DNA from: Rhodococcus sp. SBT000017
Lineage (GTDB): Bacteria > Actinomycetota > Actinomycetes > Mycobacteriales > Mycobacteriaceae
Assembly: GCF_003688915.1 (NCBI RefSeq)
Contig: NZ_REFU01000001.1
Location: 1,178,001 to 1,242,000, forward strand
Direction of reading: 5' to 3'
Length of the DNA stretch: 64,000 nt
The notes beneath the pieces were generated by a model. That model saw only the letters and a list, made by a program, of their open reading frames with translations. It ran no database searches and had not been told where the DNA came from. Positions 29,777 to 37,759 of the stretch are shown piece after piece. Made by a program: the position numbers and the translations under genes. Each line of letters begins with the position of its first letter. Positions within the stretch are counted from its first letter, which is position 1.

Positions 29777-30985
29777 TCACCGCAATGCGGCGACGAGGTC
29801 TCCCCGGTCCCCCACCACCACGCGTTCGAGTTCGAGCCAATCCGCCATCTCCCGCAGTACCTCTCGTAGTCGAGGCGCGATGTCGCGCGCGTCGCGGTCG
29901 CCTTCGATGTAGGCCGCGATCACGTGCAGTTCGGACTGAGCTCGCACTGCCTTGAGATCGAGTCGAGCCACCAGGTGACCGTCGAGCAGGAAGGGAAACA
30001 CGTAGTAGCCGTGAACTCGCTTGTGCTGTGGGGTGTATATCTCGATTCGGTAGTGGAAGTCGAAGATTCGCTGCACCCGCGGCCGATAGAAGATCATCGG
30101 ATCGAACGGGCACAGCAGTGCGGCCGCGGTGGCCGTTCGGGGCGTTCTGGCCTCGCGGTGCAGGTATGCCGGTGCGTTCCAGCCTCGAACGGTCACCTGT
30201 TCGAGTACACCGTCCTCGACGAGTTCGGCGATCGCCGCCTTGGCCTGCTTCTGCGAGAGCCGGTAGTAGTCCCTCAGGTCTGGCTCGGTTCCGACTCCCA
30301 TTGCCCGAGAGGACTTTTCGATCAGTGCGCGTACCGCGTCCGGTTCGTCGACACGCCTGTCGAGAACGTCATACGGGATCACCCGTTCGCTGAGCTCGTA
30401 CCGGCGCACGAATCCCGTGCGTGCCGGCACGGTCACCACGCCGGCCGCGAACAGCTGTTCGCAGACGACCTTGACATCGCTACGGTCCCACCACGGACCC
30501 TTGCGACCGGGAGTGTCCACCTCGAGGTGCTTCTCGATCTCACCCGCGCTGGCCGCGCCGTTGTCGCCGATCACCGAGAGGACGTCGTCGACGAGCGTCG
30601 GTTCACGATCGAGAACGTGGGCGGCTCCGCCCCACCGCCCGTGTCGATACAGCTCCATTCGCCACCGCATCAGCGCCCAGTCCTCCACGGGCAGTAGTGC
30701 GGCCTCGTGGGCCCAGTACTCCACCAATCGACGAGGCCGACGCGCAGTATCGGTCCATGCGGCGTCGTCGACGATCGTGCGGTCGTAGGCACCGACGCGG
30801 CTGAACACCGGTGCGTAGTGCGCGCGCACCACCACCGACACCGAGTCGATCTGCAGCAACCCGGTGGCGTCGATGGCTGCGTGAACGGAGGCCTTGCTCG
30901 CCGGCCGAGTACGCGAACGCCTCGACGCCAGCCCCTGGGCGGCCAGGGCGGTGCGACGGGCGGCGGCGGCACTCATCTCCTGCAT
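29777..30985 (-). CDS. Winged-helix DNA-binding protein, YcaQ/AlkX (HTH_42) family
   Basis: 402 residues. The family includes E. coli YcaQ, a DNA glycosylase that unhooks interstrand crosslinks, and AlkZ of antibiotic clusters. Seen here: LLQIDSVSVVVRAHYAPVFSRVG near residue 45, with a Q-x-D catalytic-type motif (Gln45, Asp47), RLVEYWAHEAALLP, later YYRLSQKQAKAAIAELVEDGVLEQV, and FDPMIFYRPRVQRIFDFHYRIEIYTP. Together these cover the three winged helices. It is not in an antibiotic cluster, so the housekeeping repair role (YcaQ type) is likelier. Confidence 0.85.
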   Translation of the reverse strand: MQEMSAAAARRTALAAQGLASRRSRTRPASKASVHAAIDATGLLQIDSVSVVVRAHYAPVFSRVGAYDRTIVDDAAWTDTARRPRRLVEYWAHEAALLPVEDWALMRWRMELYRHGRWGGAAHVLDREPTLVDDVLSVIGDNGAASAGEIEKHLEVDTPGRKGPWWDRSDVKVVCEQLFAAGVVTVPARTGFVRRYELSERVIPYDVLDRRVDEPDAVRALIEKSSRAMGVGTEPDLRDYYRLSQKQAKAAIAELVEDGVLEQVTVRGWNAPAYLHREARTPRTATAAALLCPFDPMIFYRPRVQRIFDFHYRIEIYTPQHKRVHGYYVFPFLLDGHLVARLDLKAVRAQSELHVIAAYIEGDRDARDIAPRLREVLREMADWLELERVVVGDRGDLVAALR

Positions 30986-31020
30986 CGGGCCAGCCTGTCA
31001 CGGCCCACCGACACATCGAC

Positions 31021-31137
31021 TCAGGTGCTGAACAGATTCGCCGCCTTGAGGATCAATTCGTACAGTCCGTAGGCGAACGGCACGGCAACCCACGCCCATG
31101 CGACCACCATCGTGACCTGCTTCTGTCCGCCGCTCAT
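31021..31137 (-). CDS. MFS transporter small subunit (38 residues)
   Basis: Starts ATG 31137, overlapping the stop of the OFA transporter by four bases (ATGA). The protein is one membrane helix (about residues 9-31) with short polar ends, MSGGQKQVTMVVAWAWVAVP at the start and LKAANLFST at the end. Tiny partners of this type occur directly after OFA-family (oxalate/formate-like) MFS genes in many bacteria, so this is a real conserved gene despite its size. The translational coupling suggests equal amounts with the transporter. Confidence 0.82.
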   Translation of the reverse strand: MSGGQKQVTMVVAWAWVAVPFAYGLYELILKAANLFST

Positions 31138-32495
31138 GCCTTTGCTCCCGTGGTTGCTGCAGAACCCGCATGATCGGATTCGTGGTACTTCGAGGCGACC
31201 GGCTTGATCGCTTCGTTGGCCAGGAAGCCGACCACCAGCAGGGCGATCATCACGTAGAACGCCGGCAAGTATCGGCCGGTGGTGCCGGGCTCTCCGGCGT
31301 CGGCGATGGCGTTGACGATCAGTGGCCCCAGTACACCGGCCACCGACCAGGCGGTGAGCAGTCGTCCGTGGATCGCGCCCACCTGATAAGTACCGAAGAG
31401 GTCCTTGAGATAGGCCGGAACCGTTGCGAAACCCGCACCGTAGAACGAGAGAATCAGCAGGGCCGAGACCATGAACAAGATCTTGTTGGTGTTGGTGAAC
31501 AACGCGATGTAGAGGTACAGCAGTGCGCCGACGCCGAGGTACATCCGGTAGATGTTCTTGCGGCCCACCACATCGGATACCGAAGACCAGACGAACCGTC
31601 CGATCATATTGGTCAGCGAGAGAAACGCGACGAAGCCGGCGGCCGCGGCGGCGAGAGATTCGGGCGAGGTCGCGTCGGGAAAGAAGTCCTGATAGATGCC
31701 CGATCCACGTTCGAGAATGCCGATTCCGGCAGTGACGTTGAAGCACAACACGACCCACAGCAGCCAGAACTGAGGAGTCTTCACTGCGTTCGCCGCCGAG
31801 ACGTTGTGCGTCGAGATCATCGACGACGACGCGGGCGGGGTCCACCCGGCCGGCGTCCATCCCTCGGCGGGCACTCTGATCAGCACGACACCGAGGGCCA
31901 TGAACACCGCGTATCCGACGCCCAGGGTGAGGAACGTCTTGGCGATGGAACCTTCGGTGAAGCCGCCGAAGTTCACCATCAGCTGGCTGGTGAGCGGAGA
32001 CGCGATGAGTGCGCCACCGCCGAATCCCATGATGGCGATACCGGTGGCCATGCCCGGCCGGTCGGGGAACCACTTCATCAAGGTCGAGACGGGTGAGATG
32101 TAGCCGATTCCGAGGCCGATACCGCCGACGAATCCGTAGCCGAAGATCACCAGCCAGAACTGTCCGAGGGCCATGCCGAGCGCGGACAGCAGCAGGCCCG
32201 AGACGAAGAAGCCCAAGGAGACTGCCATGGCCCACCGTGGACCGTTCTTCTCGACGTGGGTCCCGAAGATCGCCGCGGACAGGCCGAGCATCACGATGGC
32301 GAGCTGGAACGGAATGGCGGTGACGGTGCCGCTGAGCCCGAGTGCGTCGGGCTGCGAGATGGCGTTCTTGAACACGCTCCAGGCGTAGGCGGATCCGATC
32401 GCGAGGTGAATCGACAGCGCGGCCGGGGGTATCAGCCAGCGGCTCCACTCGGGGGTCGCGACGATGGCGGAGCGATCGAGAATGCGGAGGGTCAT
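31134..32495 (-). CDS. OFA-family major facilitator transporter
   Basis: 453 residues, twelve hydrophobic segments. Family features: PAALSIHLAIGSAYAWSVFK at helix 1, GGIGLGIGYISPVSTLMKWFPDRPGMATGIAIMGFGGGALI, and WLLWVVLCFNVTAGIGILE. OFA members exchange or import small carboxylates such as oxalate/formate, pyruvate or acetate; the substrate here is not determinable. ATG 32495 has AAGGGA as ribosome site. It forms an operon with the 38-residue subunit and is divergent from the 32593 gene. Confidence 0.92.
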   Translation of the reverse strand: MTLRILDRSAIVATPEWSRWLIPPAALSIHLAIGSAYAWSVFKNAISQPDALGLSGTVTAIPFQLAIVMLGLSAAIFGTHVEKNGPRWAMAVSLGFFVSGLLLSALGMALGQFWLVIFGYGFVGGIGLGIGYISPVSTLMKWFPDRPGMATGIAIMGFGGGALIASPLTSQLMVNFGGFTEGSIAKTFLTLGVGYAVFMALGVVLIRVPAEGWTPAGWTPPASSSMISTHNVSAANAVKTPQFWLLWVVLCFNVTAGIGILERGSGIYQDFFPDATSPESLAAAAAGFVAFLSLTNMIGRFVWSSVSDVVGRKNIYRMYLGVGALLYLYIALFTNTNKILFMVSALLILSFYGAGFATVPAYLKDLFGTYQVGAIHGRLLTAWSVAGVLGPLIVNAIADAGEPGTTGRYLPAFYVMIALLVVGFLANEAIKPVASKYHESDHAGSAATTGAKA

Positions 32496-32592
32496 CGAAA
32501 TCCCTTGGAATAGAAAGTAGTACAAACTTGCACGAGCCCTAGCAGTCAAACACGGGCACCACCTCGGCTGCTCACAATCAAGAATAGTTTCT

Positions 32593-33075
32593 GTGCCGAA
32601 CTCACTATTCGGGCCGGGTATCTTCGAGGAAGTGGATATCGAGCGGTGGCGCAGCAGATTGCCGGTGAGACGAGCCTCCGACGGCGAGGTGATCGGGTGG
32701 ACCGTTGCGCACGACACGAGTGCGCAGGACGAATACGACGACGGCTATCTGGTCGATGCCGTCAATCCCGCCGGAATCGCCGTCGCGCAGTGCGTTCCGA
32801 TCGAGACTGCGATCGCCCACCTCGAGGATCGCGGTCTGGCATCGCTGTCGGCTCCACATTGGACAAAGGCACCCCTGCCGCTGGAGTCCGAGACCGATCT
32901 GAGTGCACCGCAGGAAGACTGGCCGTGGCGGCGGGTGCTGATGACGCAACTCGACGACAACCGAGTGTGGATTCGGCCCGCGTACCCGAGTTGGCCGGAG
33001 CGCCTGCTCGAGCTTCCGCTACCGATCCCGGCCGACGACATCCTTCGTCCGGACTCCCCCGAGAACTCCGACTGA
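32593..33075 (+). CDS. Hypothetical protein
   Basis: 160 residues, GTG start at 32593, no recognised family. It is acidic and tryptophan-rich in its second half (PQEDWPWRRVLMTQLDDNRVWIRPAYPSWPERLLELPLPIP) and has no signal peptide or membrane helix. It is divergent from the OFA transporter across 97 bases. Its stop is two bases from that of the convergent alpha/beta hydrolase gene. GC usage matches its neighbours, so no sign of recent transfer. Confidence 0.75.
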   Translation: MPNSLFGPGIFEEVDIERWRSRLPVRRASDGEVIGWTVAHDTSAQDEYDDGYLVDAVNPAGIAVAQCVPIETAIAHLEDRGLASLSAPHWTKAPLPLESETDLSAPQEDWPWRRVLMTQLDDNRVWIRPAYPSWPERLLELPLPIPADDILRPDSPENSD

Positions 33076-33077
33076 GG

Positions 33078-33983
33078 TCAGTAGCGTCCCAGGACGGACC
33101 TCATGGCGTCGGCCAGCTGGGTCAGCCCGGGTTCCTCGACGGGGAGATGCCCGCACCCGTCGAGCATCACGATCTCGGTGTCGGCCCGAATGCGTTCCAG
33201 GAAGCGGATACTGACGCTCGGTGGTGTCCACCGGTCGTCGCCGGGGTGGGTCAGGAGTACCGGCGGACCGTCGTAGTTCTCGGGTCGGGTGTGCGAGTAG
33301 CCGAAGAAGCTCGCGAGGAAGCCGATCGGAACACGCACCCCGCCGCCTCTGGGGTCACGTGCGCACACGCCGGACAGCTCCGCGTTCAGGCTCATGTTCG
33401 CCATGTCCGCCATCCACCGGACCGGAATACGTACTCCGCCTGCGCCAGCGGCGAGCATCCGAAGAAGCTGTGGAGCCGGCCCACCGAGCAGGTCGAATCG
33501 CGCCGCCGCACGGCGAGCGCTCGAATCGGCCGGATCGAGCAGGCAGGTCGCGATCACTCTGTCCACCAGCCCCGTTCGGTGCGCCACCTCGTACGCGAGC
33601 ATGCCTCCCATGCTTGCGCCCAGCAGTACGAGAGGACGGCCGTCGCGAGACTTCTCGGCGGCCACGAGCTCGCACAGCAGGTCGATCCAGTCGCGGTAGC
33701 GAACGGACGCGGGGTCCGAGACGACGGTGTCTCCGTAGAGAGGCAGGTCGGGGCACATCACCTCGAAGCCCTCTCGGGCGGCGATGGCGGCGTACGGCCA
33801 CAACAGACCGGAGTGGCCCCCGGCACCGTGCAAGGCCATGACGCGGACCCTGGACTCGGGCCGCGCAGCACGGGCGATGTGAACGCGCTGCTCGCCCCAC
33901 ATCCAGTACGTCGACTCGGGCTTCTCCCCTGCTACCGGCTGATACTGCTCCGGCACAAATCGGACATACCGGTCGAAATCCAT
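33078..33983 (-). CDS. Alpha/beta hydrolase
   Basis: 301 residues. The catalytic serine lies in GASMGG (Ser124), the oxyanion strand is VMALHGAGGHSGLLWPYA, the acid residue is probably in PPVLLTHPGDDRWTPP, and the histidine is in LDGCGHLPVEEPG. There is no signal peptide, so it is cytosolic. The substrate is unknown. ATG 33983 is the first start of the conserved region; the upstream frame runs into the flavodoxin gene. The flavodoxin gene ends 16 bases upstream, so the two may be co-transcribed. Confidence 0.85.
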   Translation of the reverse strand: MDFDRYVRFVPEQYQPVAGEKPESTYWMWGEQRVHIARAARPESRVRVMALHGAGGHSGLLWPYAAIAAREGFEVMCPDLPLYGDTVVSDPASVRYRDWIDLLCELVAAEKSRDGRPLVLLGASMGGMLAYEVAHRTGLVDRVIATCLLDPADSSARRAAARFDLLGGPAPQLLRMLAAGAGGVRIPVRWMADMANMSLNAELSGVCARDPRGGGVRVPIGFLASFFGYSHTRPENYDGPPVLLTHPGDDRWTPPSVSIRFLERIRADTEIVMLDGCGHLPVEEPGLTQLADAMRSVLGRY

Positions 33984-33999
33984 GATGGGATCGTAGCCG

Positions 34000-34452
34000 T
34001 CAGATCGACAGCCCCGCCGCGACGGTTCCGCCGAGCTCGTAGCAGCGTTCGCGTGCAGGCTTGCCGCTCTCGGCGATGTGCACGGTCCCGAAGACCTTCT
34101 CGAGGCCCCACCCCGACGCGATCTTCTCGATGGCCCGTCCGGCACCCACGGTGTCGTCGTTGCCGTGAACCCAAGCGGCGTAGGGCTTTCCGGCAACGGC
34201 ACCGAGGCACGGATAGTACACGGTGTCGAAGAAGTGCTTCAGAGCCCCGCTCATGTAGCCGAAATTCGCCGGTGTTCCGAAGAGAAATCCGTCGGCACCG
34301 AGGACATCCGGAACGGTCGCGCCGAGTGCAGGCACACTGCGCACGTCCACGCCGGTGATCTCGGGGTCGTGTGCGCCGTCGAGCACTGCCTCGAGCAGCT
34401 CCCGAGTGAGCGGGCTCGGGGTGTGATGAACGACCAACAGGGTGCGCGGCAT
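34000..34452 (-). CDS. Flavodoxin-like NAD(P)H-dependent oxidoreductase
   Basis: 150 residues. The FMN phosphate loop is VVHHTPSPLTRELLEAVLDG at the N-terminus, and the isoalloxazine loop GTPANFGYMSGALKHFFD is typical of WrbA/flavodoxin_2-type reductases. Its size matches a single domain. It probably reduces quinones or nitro-compounds with FMN. The gene lies between a TPR-like membrane protein gene (6 bases) and the hydrolase gene (16 bases), all on the minus strand, likely one transcript with dapB. Confidence 0.85.
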   Translation of the reverse strand: MPRTLLVVHHTPSPLTRELLEAVLDGAHDPEITGVDVRSVPALGATVPDVLGADGFLFGTPANFGYMSGALKHFFDTVYYPCLGAVAGKPYAAWVHGNDDTVGAGRAIEKIASGWGLEKVFGTVHIAESGKPARERCYELGGTVAAGLSI

Positions 34453-34458
34453 AGAAGG

Positions 34459-34917
34459 TCAGTTCTCGTTCCGTTCGAGTGCCACGGCGCGCTTCATCGT
34501 CTCGCGGGCCCGCCCGCGGTCACCGGCGTAATCGTAGGCACGAGCCAGACGGTACGAGTTGCGCCAGTTGTCCGGATCCTTCTCCCACTCGGTCTTGATC
34601 TGTTGGAATAACTCGTCTGCCGCATCACGTTCGATCCGCCCCGACGGCCTGCGCGGAAGATCGGCGACGTCGAGTTCGAGGCCTTCCTCATGGATGCGCG
34701 ACGCCAGCCTCTGGTGGTCGAAACCGGCTTTGAGGGTGGCCCACACGATCCACAACCCGAGTATCGGCAGCAGCAGGACCCCGATCCCCAGCGCGATGCT
34801 CGCAACGCCACCGTTCTGGATCAGCGTCACGCCGCGCTGGCCGAGCAGGAAGAAGTAGAAGCCGAGGATCAGCACCATCACCGTGATGATGGCGACGACC
34901 TTTGTCGTTTTGTTCAC
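34459..34917 (-). CDS. Membrane protein with C-terminal TPR-like helices (Rv2772c-like)
   Basis: 152 residues with two N-terminal membrane helices (VVAIITVMVLILGFYFFLL and ASIALGIGVLLLPILGLWIVWATL). They are followed by a cytosolic helical part with one TPR-like repeat (NWRNSYRLARAYDYAGDRGRARETMKRAV). Position just downstream of dapB matches M. tuberculosis Rv2772c. The GTG start at 34917 is 11 bases after dapB. The function is unknown. Confidence 0.82.
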   Translation of the reverse strand: MNKTTKVVAIITVMVLILGFYFFLLGQRGVTLIQNGGVASIALGIGVLLLPILGLWIVWATLKAGFDHQRLASRIHEEGLELDVADLPRRPSGRIERDAADELFQQIKTEWEKDPDNWRNSYRLARAYDYAGDRGRARETMKRAVALERNEN

Positions 34918-34928
34918 CGTCGATCAGC

Positions 34929-35738
<810 letters not shown>

Positions 35739-35778
35739 CTACTTCTCCACGATCCGCCCCGGCAGCTACGGTCGTTCG

Positions 35779-36567
35779 GTGCCATCCAACGTCCTGTTCG
35801 CCGACCGAGTCGACCTCGTCCGCGGCGGCCGATACCTGCTCAGCGACGCCACGATGCGGGTCGAGGAGGGTGAACACTGGGTGTTGCTCGGTGCCAACGG
35901 CGCGGGCAAATCGACCCTGCTCAGCCTGCTCGGCGCGCTCGTTCATCCCACGCACGGTTCCGTGCACGTTCTCGGTCATCGCCTCGGCCGGGTGGACATG
36001 CGCGAATTGCGGACGCACATCGGCCACGTCGATCCGCGGTTGAAGATCGAGGCTCCGCTGACGCTGTTCCAGGTGGTGTTGACCGGGCTCACCAACACTC
36101 CCGATCTGATTCCGAGATGGTCGGCCACCGAGGACCAGATTGCACGTGCGCACCGGCTGATCGATTCCCTCGGCGTCGCCCATCGCACCGAGGCATCGTG
36201 GCACACACTCTCCCAGGGCGAGCGAGGCCGAGCGCTCATCGCCCGCGCTCTACTTCCCGACCCTGCAGTGCTACTGCTCGACGAGCCTGCCACCGGCCTC
36301 GATCTCGCTGCCCGCGAACAACTTCTGAGTGCTCTCGACTCGCTGCGGGTCGAGCATCCGAGCCTGGCCAGCATTCTGGTGACTCATCACCTCGAGGAAA
36401 TCCCTACCTCGACCACCCACGCCCTGCTCATCCGTGACGGAAGAGTGCAGACGCAGGGAGCCGTCGACGCGGTGCTGACCACCGACAACATCAGTGAGTG
36501 TTTCGACCATCCCATCGAGATCACTACGCAACGCGGCCGGTGGGTCGCCACGGCGTCCCATCGCTGA
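35779..36567 (+). CDS. ABC transporter ATP-binding protein
   Basis: 262 residues, a single ATPase domain. Walker A LLGANGAGKSTLL, Q-loop replaced by the VDPRLKIEAPLTLFQVV region, signature TLSQGERGRALIARAL, Walker B VLLLDEPATGLDL, and switch histidines in LVTHHLEEI. The pattern (VDPRL, HLEEIP) resembles YlmA/ModF-like ATPases with no permease partner. No membrane gene is adjacent. GTG 35779 is chosen so the domain begins about ten residues in. It is convergent with the alcohol dehydrogenase, three bases between the stops. Confidence 0.9.
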   Translation: MPSNVLFADRVDLVRGGRYLLSDATMRVEEGEHWVLLGANGAGKSTLLSLLGALVHPTHGSVHVLGHRLGRVDMRELRTHIGHVDPRLKIEAPLTLFQVVLTGLTNTPDLIPRWSATEDQIARAHRLIDSLGVAHRTEASWHTLSQGERGRALIARALLPDPAVLLLDEPATGLDLAAREQLLSALDSLRVEHPSLASILVTHHLEEIPTSTTHALLIRDGRVQTQGAVDAVLTTDNISECFDHPIEITTQRGRWVATASHR

Positions 36568-36570
36568 TGC

Positions 36571-37677
36571 TCAATCGAAGACGATGACCTGACGGATCGC
36601 GTTGCCGTCGGCCAATTCGTCCATGCCGCGGTTGATCTCGTCCAACGTGATTCTCGACGAGATCAGCTTTTCGACGGGCAGCCTTCCCTCACGCCACATC
36701 TGGGCGTAGGTCGGGATGTCGCGTGCCGGCACGGCGGAGCCCAGGTAGCTGCCGATGATCGTGCGCGCCTCCGCCACCAGGCCCAGCGGCGAGATGGACG
36801 AGCGGGCGTCGGGTGAAGGAAGACCGACGGTGATGGTCTTGCCGCCGGGAGCCGTTGCAGCGACGGCGGTTTCGAAGGCTCGGGCGTTGCCTGCCGCCTC
36901 GATCACGATATCTGCTTTGATTCCCTTCTCGGCGAGCTCGGCCGGTGAATAGACCTGCGTTGCGCCCAGATCGGTTGCGGTGGAGAGTTTGTCCGCGACC
37001 CCGTCGACTCCGATCACCTCACCGGCACCCACCGATACGGCCGTCAGGACGGCTGCCATGCCGACTCCGCCGAGGCCCACCACCATCACCGATTGACCGG
37101 GTTTCGGAGTTCCGGCGTTGAGCACCGCGCCGCCGCCGGTCAGTACCGCACAGCCGAGGACTGCAGCGATGTCGGCCGGGATGTCGTCCTCGACCGGAAC
37201 CACGGACTTTCGGCTCACCACAGCGTGGGTGGCAAATCCGGAGACCCCGAGGTGGTGCTTGACCTCTGCCCCGTCACGGTGCAACTTGATGCCGCCGCCG
37301 AGCAGTGTCCCCGCATTGTTCGACGCACTGCCCGTGACGCAGGGCATCTGGCCGTCGGTGGCGCACCCGGCACACTCGCCGCAGCGCGGCAGGAACGTCA
37401 TGACGACGCGGGTGCCCACCTCCACGTCGTCGACGCCCGGTCCGACTTCTTCGACTCGACCTGCGGCCTCGTGGCCGAGCAGCATCGGGACCGGACGAAC
37501 TCGATTGCCGTCGACCACCGACAGGTCCGAGTGGCACAGCCCCGCGGCTTCGATTCTGATCAGCAGTTCGCCGTCGCCCGGCGAACCGAGTTCGAGGTCG
37601 GAGACGGTGATGGGATGCGAGTCCGCGAAGGGACGGGACCGGCCGATTTCTTCGAGTACTGCGCCGCGAATCTTCAT
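36571..37677 (-). CDS. Zinc-dependent alcohol dehydrogenase
   Basis: 368 residues of the medium-chain dehydrogenase family. Catalytic zinc ligands are in AAGLCHSDLS and LGHEAAG. The structural zinc site is CGECAGCATDGQMPC (four cysteines). The NAD-fold motif is GLGGVGMAA, and the CAVLTGGGAVLNAG segment is like class III/NDMA-type enzymes. Substrate unknown. The promoter region carries an inverted repeat (37702-37749). Confidence 0.9.
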   Translation of the reverse strand: MKIRGAVLEEIGRSRPFADSHPITVSDLELGSPGDGELLIRIEAAGLCHSDLSVVDGNRVRPVPMLLGHEAAGRVEEVGPGVDDVEVGTRVVMTFLPRCGECAGCATDGQMPCVTGSASNNAGTLLGGGIKLHRDGAEVKHHLGVSGFATHAVVSRKSVVPVEDDIPADIAAVLGCAVLTGGGAVLNAGTPKPGQSVMVVGLGGVGMAAVLTAVSVGAGEVIGVDGVADKLSTATDLGATQVYSPAELAEKGIKADIVIEAAGNARAFETAVAATAPGGKTITVGLPSPDARSSISPLGLVAEARTIIGSYLGSAVPARDIPTYAQMWREGRLPVEKLISSRITLDEINRGMDELADGNAIRQVIVFD

Positions 37678-37701
37678 CCCGCCAGACTATGCGGCTCCGC
37701 C

Positions 37702-37749
37702 GCAGTGGTGTGGAAAAGTGCCACTGAGGGCACATAAGCACACCACTGC
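37702..37749. terminator. Inverted repeat downstream of the glucosidase gene
   Basis: GCAGTGGTGTG and CACACCACTGC form an exact 11-base inverted repeat, with a second, shorter pair (AGTGCC/GGGCAC-like) in the 26-base loop, and a nearby GCGGC-TCC-GCCGC stem at 37690-37702. It sits 11 bases after the glucosidase stop and upstream of the alcohol dehydrogenase start, so it could end the first transcript. Confidence 0.5.
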
Positions 37750-37759
37750 GCGTAGCGCA

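Noticed and set aside
32496-32592. cAMP-receptor (GlxR-type) site in the OFA divergent promoter
   Set aside because: Only one half-site-like TGTGA is present; no paired TCACA at the proper spacing.
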